Assembly: GCA_964565865.1 (NCBI GenBank)
Contig: CAZMGM010000016.1
Coordinates: 1-48,353 of the forward strand
Direction of reading: 5' to 3'
DNA length: 48,353 nucleotides
From: CBDAPI01 sp964565865
GTDB taxonomy: Bacteria > Acidobacteriota > UBA6911 > RPQK01 > CBDAPI01
The notes beneath the pieces are model-generated. The model was given only the letters and a program-made list of their open reading frames with translations, was not told where the DNA came from and did no database searches. The translations under genes and the position numbers were made by a program. Of this stretch, positions 42,218 through 48,353 are shown piece by piece. Each line of letters opens with the position of its first letter. Position 1 is the stretch's first letter.

Positions 42218-42475
42218 CTATTGTCCGGCCTTCTCTTTCTTTTTACGATCAGCCCAGTATTTCTTCATCCTCTTGGAGCGGGCCCGGCGTTCTTCGGCCG
42301 ACAGATGGGGGCGCTTACGTCCATTGCTCGAAGCCTTTTTCTCTTTTTTGGTTGATGGAGGGCTCTCGCTTTTCAGTTCGTTTCTGATATCGGCCAGTTC
42401 TGCATCAATTTTCTTCCGCTCCGCTTCAAGTTCACTGGCGGCCAGTTCCAAAAGCCGCCGTCTATTTACAAGCAT
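42218..42475 (-). CDS. Small highly basic protein
   Basis: 85 aa, start ATG 42475 preceded by GGGAG. I do not recognise a function. It opens with a hydrophilic helix (LVNRRRLLELAASELEAERK), continues with an acidic Glu/Asp stretch and a Ser/Pro linker, and ends in a Lys/Arg-rich segment (PHLSAEERRARSKRMKKYWA then ADRKKKEKAG). The S-A-E-x-R-x-A-x-S-x-R-M-K-K-Y-W-A pattern recurs in small DNA-binding-like proteins of many bacteria, so nucleoid or RNA association is possible. It is alone on its strand between the Gfo/Idh relic and fbp. Confidence 0.65.
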   Translation of the reverse strand: MLVNRRRLLELAASELEAERKKIDAELADIRNELKSESPPSTKKEKKASSNGRKRPHLSAEERRARSKRMKKYWADRKKKEKAGQ

Positions 42476-42835
42476 TGTTTACTCCCACATAAGTTCCAGC
42501 TTTCTATACGTTAACAAAACTGTTGCGGCTATTCATGCCTTTCCCTTGTCCTACTCGCGTTCGCCGTAGATCTGCTGCTTACACTTCACGGAAAAGTAAG
42601 TGACTCACCTGAAACTTGGAACTCGGAAAGCTTCGCCCTTCACATCTCTGCGACCTGAGTACGGGGATCAGAAGAAATAAGCATGGGGAACCCCAGCTGG
42701 GCGGCCTTCCCTTTTACCTTGGTAAACCCTAGGAAGTCTACAGACACTCTATTAACTCTCCTATAGCAGCCCACAATTTTCAACTTTCAACCGGGAGTCA
42801 TGATTGCTATTCTGCTTGTAGAAAGTTTATCGATT
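42476..42835. other. 360-bp gap upstream of fbp
   Basis: No gene is supported. An extended -10-like TGCTATTCT lies at 42805-42813, 22 nt before ATG 42836. The rest shows no repeat, hairpin or tRNA that I can support. Confidence 0.4.
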
Positions 42836-43870
42836 ATGACTACCGTTCCAACTTCTCAGGCAACCACAACCTGGACCATTGGACGCCACCTTGTGGACCA
42901 GGCAGACCAGGTCCTGGGTGCCACTGGAGAGTTCACTAATTTGATGGCCGACCTGGTTGTAGCCTTCAAACTCATCTCCAAGGAAGTCAACAAAGCTGGA
43001 CTGGCTGAAGTCCTGGGTGTCGCGGGCAAGCACAATGTGCACGGAGAAGCGATGCAAAAGCTTGACGTCTTCGCCGACGAAGTCATTTACAAGGCAATGG
43101 ACCATGGAGGTCATCTCTGCCTTATGGCCTCCGAGGAGAATGAAAAAGTCCTCCGAATTCCGGATCGGTTCAAGAAAGGCAAATATATCCTGATCTTCGA
43201 TCCGGTGGACGGTTCCTCGAACATCGATGTGAACGTCAGCATCGGCAGTATTTTTTCCATCTTGCGTAGGCGCAGCCCGGGACCCGAAGGAACCCTGCAG
43301 GACTGTCTCCAAAAAGGCGTCGACCAGGTGGCGGCAGGCTATTGTATTTACGGCTCGAGCACAATGCTTGTGTATACAGCCGGCCACGAGGTGGCAGGCT
43401 TCACTCTCGACCCCGGCATCGGTGAGTTCCTTATTTCTCATCCCCGGATTCGGATCCCCGACCAGGGCTTCATTTATTCCATCAATGAGGCTTACTCAAA
43501 CACGTGGGACCCGGGAACCCAGAGCTATATTGAACAGTTGAAGGGTTCTAGGAATGCTGACGGAAAACGGTATTCGCTTCGCTACATTGGTTCGCTAGTT
43601 TCCGATTTTCATCGCAATCTGCTGCGGGGCGGAATCTTTCTCTATCCCGCCAGCTACAAAGATCCCAACCACCCTAGGGCCAAGCTGAGGCTGCTCTACG
43701 AAGCCAATCCGCTGAGCATGATCGTCGAGCAAGCCGGCGGCAAAGCCTCGACCGGAGCCAAACGCATCATGGAAATCGAGCCCCATGACTTACATCAGAG
43801 GGTCCCTCTCGTGATTGGGAGCCCCAAAGATGTCGATCTCTACGACCGATATTTTCAAGGATCGGTTTAA
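42836..43870 (+). CDS. fbp: Fructose-1,6-bisphosphatase, class I
   Basis: 344 aa from ATG 42836. ATG 42800 is open in the same frame, but a -10-like box lies between the two starts and the Shine-Dalgarno of 42800 is too close. The enzyme hydrolyses fructose-1,6-bisphosphate in gluconeogenesis. Class I motifs are in order: TGEFTNLMADLVVAFKLISK at the N-terminus, CLMASEENEKVL (Glu metal ligand), FDPVDGSSNIDVNVSIGSIF (the sugar-phosphatase metal signature), GYCIYGSSTMLVYT, and LRYIGSLVSDFHRNLLRGGI with the sugar-phosphate contacts. The length agrees with bacterial class I enzymes. It is monocistronic. Confidence 0.94.
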   Translation: MTTVPTSQATTTWTIGRHLVDQADQVLGATGEFTNLMADLVVAFKLISKEVNKAGLAEVLGVAGKHNVHGEAMQKLDVFADEVIYKAMDHGGHLCLMASEENEKVLRIPDRFKKGKYILIFDPVDGSSNIDVNVSIGSIFSILRRRSPGPEGTLQDCLQKGVDQVAAGYCIYGSSTMLVYTAGHEVAGFTLDPGIGEFLISHPRIRIPDQGFIYSINEAYSNTWDPGTQSYIEQLKGSRNADGKRYSLRYIGSLVSDFHRNLLRGGIFLYPASYKDPNHPRAKLRLLYEANPLSMIVEQAGGKASTGAKRIMEIEPHDLHQRVPLVIGSPKDVDLYDRYFQGSV

Positions 43871-43985
43871 CTTTAGCAGGAGCGTTTTCGCCCCCGTTGA
43901 CACACTACCGTCCTGGGAAGGCGGAAGGCATGCTTTTCGGTTCCAGGTACCGAGTTCTACTTTTCAGCGAGTGCGGGGACGGCAC

Positions 43986-44005
43986 GGTGGGGACATGACC
44001 CCACC
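43986..44005. repeat. Hairpin between fbp and superoxide dismutase
   Basis: GGTGGGG (43986-43992), 6-nt loop, CCCCACC (43999-44005) is a 7-bp perfect stem in the 221-bp gap between convergent genes. No T-run follows on either strand, so a terminator role is only possible. Confidence 0.35.
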
Positions 44006-44091
44006 ATGCACACCAGGCTTGCTTCCACGCCGTTCTGTGCTCGGTCCCACAGCCGCTCGGCTTTCAACCCTTTTCCGGGTTTTCCCCCGCT

Positions 44092-44697
44092 TCAAGAATT
44101 GAATCGCTCTTCGGCCAATTCCCAGTTAACGACATTCCACCAGGCCGCAATATAGTCGCCCCGCAGGTTCTGATATTTCAGGTAGTAGGCATGCTCCCAC
44201 ACGTCCAGGCCGACAATGGGCAGGCTTCCTTCCATAATTGGACTGTCCTGGTTTGCCGTGGACAAGACGTCGACGCCTCCGCCGCTCCGGACCAGCCATG
44301 CCCAGCCCGAACCAAAGCGGGTCATTCCGGCCTGAGCAAACGTCTGTTTAAACTCCTCGAAACCTCCAAAAGAGGCATCAATGGCTGCCCCCAGGTTACC
44401 GCTGGGAGAACCACCGCCAAGGGGGCTCATGATCTGCCAGAACAGTGAATGATTGGCATGTCCGCCGCCGTTGTTTCTGACCGCCGTCCGAATATTTTCC
44501 GGAACAATGGAACACCCGTCGGCCAGTAACTCCTCAAGGCTCTTCCCTGCCAGTTCAGGTGCCGACTCAAGGGCTGCGTTCAAGTTTCCGACGTAAGCAT
44601 TGTGGTGCTTACCATGGTGGATCTCCATCGTTCTTTGATCGATAGATGGTTCCAGAGCGTCTGAGGCGTATGGTAGTGCTGGAAGTGAAAAGGACAT
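44092..44697 (-). CDS. sodA: Superoxide dismutase, Mn type
   Basis: 201 aa from ATG 44697, preceded by GGAGGGAAT; the longer frame to 44781 is rejected. It dismutes superoxide. Metal ligands by position are His27, His83 (NNGGGHANHSLFW), Asp165 and His169 (LDVWEHAYYLKYQN). The GGGHANHSLFW context and the Gln150 of TANQDSP are features of Mn-type enzymes (Fe types have Gln elsewhere), so Mn or cambialistic is the likely form. It has no signal peptide, so it is cytoplasmic. It is convergent with fbp and divergent from the LON-domain gene. Confidence 0.92.
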   Translation of the reverse strand: MSFSLPALPYASDALEPSIDQRTMEIHHGKHHNAYVGNLNAALESAPELAGKSLEELLADGCSIVPENIRTAVRNNGGGHANHSLFWQIMSPLGGGSPSGNLGAAIDASFGGFEEFKQTFAQAGMTRFGSGWAWLVRSGGGVDVLSTANQDSPIMEGSLPIVGLDVWEHAYYLKYQNLRGDYIAAWWNVVNWELAEERFNS

Positions 44698-44935
44698 ATT
44701 CCCTCCTGGATAGATCCAAACAGATTCTTTCGCGGGATCCGAGTGCAGAGGCATCTCTGCCCCGAACCCACCTGCTGACAACGCACGATGCCAGCTTTTC
44801 CCGGGTCCTACCGGTACAGGCTGACAGTGGGTACCATACCAAGCTCCGAAGTGGCTGGCAACCGTCTCCGGGGACCCGGAAGGTGGTCTCTCTCACAGGG
44901 TTGAACTCACCGTCGAAATCACGTAGCCTCAACCC

Positions 44936-45607
44936 GTGACAGGGGAAGCGACATCCGCGCTCGAAATGATAGAGATTCCGATCTTCCCACTGCCTAATGT
45001 AGTTCTGTTCCCGAACACTCTGCTGCCTCTTCACATCTTCGAACCTCACTATCAGCAGATGGTGCGGAAGGTTTTGGAAGCGGATCGGGGCATCGGGATG
45101 GCCCTTCTCAAGCAACCCTGGGAGCAACCGGAAGGAAAAGACGTCTTCCCGGTCGGCGGCATGGGAGAGATCGCAGAGTATCGGGAGTTAGACGATGGCA
45201 CGTTTGACATCCTGCTGAGGGGAACCCGTCGCTTCAAATTGATCGAGTTCTTGAGGCATGCTCCCTATCGAATCGGGCGAGTGCGAGTACTGCCAGAACC
45301 TGTGCCCCGGATGGCGGAGGCGTCCAGTCTAACTTCTAGGTTGGTTAGTTCGTTCGGTAAGCTCTCGGAGATGGCCTCCATGGATACGGATATTGAAACC
45401 CTCAGGGATCTGGACTTCCGAACTCTGGTTAATTCAATTTGCTCTTCGGTCAATATCAGCGATTACAACAAGCAGGTTTTGCTCGAAATGGATGATTTGG
45501 CTCTTCGGGCAGAAAACGTGCTGAAAATCCTCGCTCACTTGCTTGTTCAACAGCGCATGGTTGAACGCTTTCGTCACCTGCGACCCAGGGACCCCTGTGT
45601 CAACTAG
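44936..45607 (+). CDS. LON substrate-binding-domain protein
   Basis: 223 aa from GTG 44936; ATG 44966 (MIEIPIFPLPNVVLFP) is an in-frame alternative that begins right at the domain, and neither has a clear Shine-Dalgarno site. It carries only the N-terminal LON substrate-recognition domain (IPIFPLPNVVLFPNTLLPLH, then EPHYQQMVRKVLEAD, PVGGMGEIAEYRELDDGTF and LRGTRRFKLIEFL), without AAA+ or protease domains. Free-standing LON-domain proteins are common, with roles that are not settled. The gene is followed after 9 nt by the M1 peptidase, so they share a transcript, a hint at protein quality control or peptide turnover. Confidence 0.85.
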   Translation: MTGEATSALEMIEIPIFPLPNVVLFPNTLLPLHIFEPHYQQMVRKVLEADRGIGMALLKQPWEQPEGKDVFPVGGMGEIAEYRELDDGTFDILLRGTRRFKLIEFLRHAPYRIGRVRVLPEPVPRMAEASSLTSRLVSSFGKLSEMASMDTDIETLRDLDFRTLVNSICSSVNISDYNKQVLLEMDDLALRAENVLKILAHLLVQQRMVERFRHLRPRDPCVN

Positions 45608-45616
45608 CCATCCCTC

Positions 45617-47710
45617 GTGAAAACCGCACCCAGCCGCAGCGAGACCCGTAGGACTGTTACCACGACCGCTGAGAGTATCTCCTTGCTTAGGCTTTTCTCG
45701 CGAAGAACCGGCAGACTCGTTCCCAAGGCTCGATTCTGCCTTGCTGTCTGTTTCGGACTTGGGCTTGTTCAGATGCCCACATGGGGGCAGGCCGAAAAAC
45801 ACTATCCAGTTAACCGCAACGACCTGATCGCGAGTTACTCTATCGTTTGCCGACTGGATCCAACGGCTCGAACCGTTGCCGGTAACCAGCGGGTAGCCTG
45901 GCGCAATCGCACCCGTTTTCCTACCGACCATCTACTTTTTCACCTTTACCTCAATGCCTTCCAGAATGATCGCTCGACCTTTGCCCGGGAAGGAAGATTC
46001 GAGTTGAACTGGGATGTCAGCGACCCCGTTCCGGAATCTTATCGGGGTTCGATCGTCGTGACTTCCCTGAAGGTCCATGCGACTTCCGACCCACTTGGAA
46101 ATCGAATCGTGGATCACTACTTTGTCCAGCCGGATGACGGCAACCAAGATGACCAGACGGTCCTGCGAGTGGACCTGGAGCACTTAGTCAGTCCCGGACA
46201 GGAGATAGAGGTCGAGATGGAGTTCCGCTCCAAGCTACCCCGGGGAATCGCCAGAACTGGATGGTCCGAAGACTACTTCTTTGTAGCCCAGTGGTTTCCG
46301 AAGATCGGTGTCCTGGAGGATGGCGGCTGGAACTGTCACCAGTATCATCGCAACACCGAGTACTACGCTGACTTTGGCTCCTACGACGTGACCCTCCGGG
46401 TCCCTTCTGCTTATGTCATCGGAGCCACTGGAAACCTGATGAGAACGACACGGATCGCTCAGGAAACCGAATATCACTTTGCTGCCGAGTTCGTGCATGA
46501 CTTTGCGTGGACAGCCAGCCCCCGCTTCGGTCATTTCCGGCGTGTTTTTGAACACGAACAACTCCCCCCGGTTGATGTAACCCTGCTCTTGCTGCCTGAG
46601 CACAAGTACTACTTGGACCGCTACTTCACTGCCGCTTTCAAGACTCTGAGGTATTACGGAGAATGGTTTGGGCCCTATCCCTACCGCACCTTGACCATCG
46701 TCGACCCGGCTTTCCGGAGTCGCACAGAAGGGATGGAGTACCCCATGCTGGTCACGGGCGGCGTTTTCTTCCTTGCGGCTGAGCGAGTCCTTTCTCCCGA
46801 GTCGGTGACCGTGCACGAAGTTGGACACCAATGGTGGTACGGGATGGTGGCCAACAACGAGTTCGAAGAGGCCTGGCTGGACGAGGGCATCAATTCCTGG
46901 GCCGAAACCAGGGTATTGAGCCACACCTATGCCCCCCCCCTGTACAGCCGGCGCTTTTTCGGTGTGCTTCCCATTACCTCGAACCTCGAGCGGCCTTTCC
47001 CGTTCGAAGGTTTGTCCGCGCTTCGTCGGGCCGGGAAACTCGACCCTATGACGACTACCAGCTGGCAGACCCGGAATCGCCTAAGCTATCGGGTGAACTC
47101 GTACTCCAAACCAGAACTCGTTCTGCGCACACTGGAGAATTTAATGGGGGAAGAGCTCTTCCTTCAGGCCATGCGTGCCTACTTTCAGAGGTATGCCTTT
47201 CACCATCCAGACACGACCCAGTTCAAGGAAACTCTGAATGAAGTCTCGGGCTCTAACTGGGACTGGTTCTTCGATCAGACTTTCGACAGCGTTGACGTCG
47301 CTGATTATGCGATATCGAACTTACAGTCGACCATCATTCCTCGCTTGAAGCAATCTGCAGACAATGCCCACCCTACGACTGAAGAGACCACTTATTTGTC
47401 TGAAGTGGTGGTCGAGAGAAACGGGAACATACGGTTGCCAGTATCGGTGTTGATCGTTTTCGAGGACGGGACGGAGTTTCGAGAATACTGGGACGGACAG
47501 GCTCCATGGCAGCGCTTTACCTACGAACGCCCATCCCGCCTGCAGTTCGCCCAAGTGGATCCTGATAACCTGATCTTGATCGACGTTAATCCCGCCAACA
47601 ACAGCCGCAAGCACCCTGGCAGTGACTTTTCGCTGGCGGCGCTCAAGTGGGCGGGGCTGTGGATGTTCTGGTTTCAAAACCTGATCGAGACTCTGGGACT
47701 AGTTGGCTGA
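45617..47710 (+). CDS. M1-family zinc metallopeptidase, exported
   Basis: 697 aa from GTG 45617. A signal peptide (FCLAVCFGLGLVQMPTWG then QAEK) directs export. The thermolysin-like gluzincin active site is HEVGHQWW (His400, Glu401, His404) with the third ligand Glu423 in AWLDEG, exactly 18 residues after His404. The exopeptidase loop is GMEYPML. The length and N-terminal beta domain fit M1 aminopeptidases. The C-terminus carries a small beta region (LPVSVLIVFEDGTEFREYW), and the short helical ERAP-like C-domain of eukaryotic enzymes is absent. It is the middle gene of a LON-domain, peptidase and membrane-protein run, with gaps of 9 and 4 nt. Confidence 0.9.
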   Translation: MKTAPSRSETRRTVTTTAESISLLRLFSRRTGRLVPKARFCLAVCFGLGLVQMPTWGQAEKHYPVNRNDLIASYSIVCRLDPTARTVAGNQRVAWRNRTRFPTDHLLFHLYLNAFQNDRSTFAREGRFELNWDVSDPVPESYRGSIVVTSLKVHATSDPLGNRIVDHYFVQPDDGNQDDQTVLRVDLEHLVSPGQEIEVEMEFRSKLPRGIARTGWSEDYFFVAQWFPKIGVLEDGGWNCHQYHRNTEYYADFGSYDVTLRVPSAYVIGATGNLMRTTRIAQETEYHFAAEFVHDFAWTASPRFGHFRRVFEHEQLPPVDVTLLLLPEHKYYLDRYFTAAFKTLRYYGEWFGPYPYRTLTIVDPAFRSRTEGMEYPMLVTGGVFFLAAERVLSPESVTVHEVGHQWWYGMVANNEFEEAWLDEGINSWAETRVLSHTYAPPLYSRRFFGVLPITSNLERPFPFEGLSALRRAGKLDPMTTTSWQTRNRLSYRVNSYSKPELVLRTLENLMGEELFLQAMRAYFQRYAFHHPDTTQFKETLNEVSGSNWDWFFDQTFDSVDVADYAISNLQSTIIPRLKQSADNAHPTTEETTYLSEVVVERNGNIRLPVSVLIVFEDGTEFREYWDGQAPWQRFTYERPSRLQFAQVDPDNLILIDVNPANNSRKHPGSDFSLAALKWAGLWMFWFQNLIETLGLVG

Positions 47711-47714
47711 TCGA

Positions 47715-48353
47715 ATGTTAGTAGCCCTTCGCGACGGCCTAGCAACTCTTAAGCTGCACAAGAAAGCCTTGCTTATTCCGTACCTCGTGAATCTTATTGT
47801 CGGGCTCAGCCTGGGAATTCCCTTCGCATTCCGGTTGGAGGCGGCACTCGGCGATAGCGCCTATGAGGAACTCCTGCTGGAGAGGTTGGATTTTGTGTGG
47901 ATGGAATGGTTTCGCGGGCAGGATGGAGGTGTGTTTTCCACGTTTGGCCCAGAGCTGCTCGGGATGGCTCCTTTCCTTCGCCATCTGGAACTCATCCTGA
48001 TGGGTGGGCTCTTCAGCCTGCCGGCTGAGATCTTGGGGATGGGGGCCCTTTATCTGCTCCTTCAGAGTCTGATGACGTCGGCGGTCCTGGGCTCCTTCGT
48101 GAACGATCCTGCCGGGACGACGGTTCGGGAGTTCTTCAGGAATGGTGCGGAATTCTTCGGGAGGATCCTGAGGGTGCGCCTTCTCGCTCTAGGTCTACTG
48201 GGCAGTGCCTTCTGGCTTTTCGGCCAGTCACTGTTCGAGCTGGCCTCCCACCTGGTAGTAGGGGCGCTGACGGACCGCCGTGCCTTCGTCCTCGCTGTAT
48301 CCTTTCAGGGAGCGTTTCTCCTCCTGATTCTAGGACTCAAGATGATCTCTGAT
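47715..48353 (+). CDS. Multi-pass membrane protein, cut by window edge
   Basis: 213 codons open to the window end, starting ATG 47715, 4 nt after the M1 peptidase stop. I do not recognise the family. The N-terminus (MLVALRDGLATLKLHKKALL) leads into hydrophobic segments IPYLVNLIVGLSLGIPFAF, then about 95-120 (LILMGGLFSLPAEILGMG, ALYLLLQSLMTSAVLGSF), LRVRLLALGLLGSAFWLF and VLAVSFQGAFLLLILGLK, with a cytosolic or periplasmic loop of about 50 aa between the first and second. It is probably an integral membrane protein of at least four helices. Coupled to the peptidase, it may be a partner, but no function can be given. Confidence 0.7.
   Translation, partial: MLVALRDGLATLKLHKKALLIPYLVNLIVGLSLGIPFAFRLEAALGDSAYEELLLERLDFVWMEWFRGQDGGVFSTFGPELLGMAPFLRHLELILMGGLFSLPAEILGMGALYLLLQSLMTSAVLGSFVNDPAGTTVREFFRNGAEFFGRILRVRLLALGLLGSAFWLFGQSLFELASHLVVGALTDRRAFVLAVSFQGAFLLLILGLKMISD

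Noticed and set aside
1..48353. CRISPR arrays, insertion sequences, integrases and prophage genes
   Set aside because: I saw no regularly spaced direct repeats, transposase or integrase motifs, or phage structural genes; the only repeats are the two REP-like hairpin families and short palindromes.

Overview
The window is about 48 kb of chromosome from a Gram-negative heterotrophic bacterium with a GC content in the mid-to-high 50s (estimated by eye). RND efflux pumps, Tat- and lipoprotein-type signals, a TIM-barrel 'sugar phosphate isomerase/epimerase' with a twin-arginine signal, Gfo/Idh/MocA oxidoreductases, DUF1080 and DUF6807 (PmoA-like) proteins and a CehA/McbA metallohydrolase are typical of Acidobacteriota and of the Planctomycetota/Verrucomicrobiota. 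I lean to an Acidobacteriota-like organism, but the sequence does not prove it. There is no phage, integrase, transposase or CRISPR array. This is ordinary chromosome with several accessory catabolic patches and two gene relics.

Layout. 0-0.7 kb: start of a HAD phosphatase and a PmtA-like methyltransferase (minus). 0.8-8.5 kb: a three-gene RND efflux operon, one lipoprotein adaptor and two different permeases joined by ATGA overlaps. 8.8-15.2 kb: hpt, a decayed DUF6807 gene, an orphan protein, a ClpX-like AAA+ unfoldase, an aldo/keto reductase, pyrE and a small CxxC protein. 15.7-23.1 kb: a sugar-acid/inositol block with a Gfo/Idh dehydrogenase, a KDG-kinase-type PfkB kinase, an exported TIM-barrel protein, an aberrant Nramp-like transporter, an IolB-type isomerase and a UxaB/mannitol-dehydrogenase-family oxidoreductase. 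23.1-27.8 kb: a minus-strand module of a tiny membrane protein (YMDPGTGS), a two-domain methyltransferase and a membrane AlkP/sulfatase-superfamily protein. 28.0-32.3 kb: galU, serS, a GntR regulator and adenosine deaminase. 32.6-37.1 kb: an FAD oxidoreductase of the geranylgeranyl-reductase type divergent from a cupin, tRNA-Ser(UGA), a CehA/McbA metallohydrolase and a DUF1080 protein. 37.7-42.5 kb: a TPR protein, iolD, iolE, a Gfo/Idh gene with its middle deleted and a small basic protein. 42.8-48.4 kb: fbp, Mn-type superoxide dismutase, and a LON-domain protein, M1 peptidase and membrane protein operon.

How the genes work together. IolE (inosose dehydratase) and IolD (trione hydrolase) at 39-41.6 kb would make 5-deoxy-glucuronate. 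The IolB-type isomerase that would use it lies 18 kb away, with a UxaB-like oxidoreductase and near a KDG-type kinase. No IolC, IolJ or IolA of classical type is visible, so inositol and uronate routes may be mixed or completed elsewhere. Purine salvage (hpt, add) and pyrimidine synthesis (pyrE) are represented, and fbp and galU provide gluconeogenic and nucleotide-sugar functions.

The least explained parts are the 23-28 kb three-gene module, whose methyltransferase appears to carry a kinase-like N-terminal half, the Nramp-like transporter without the canonical metal-binding motif, and a set of extended -10 promoters placed 7-11 nt before start codons, which suggests very short or absent leaders.
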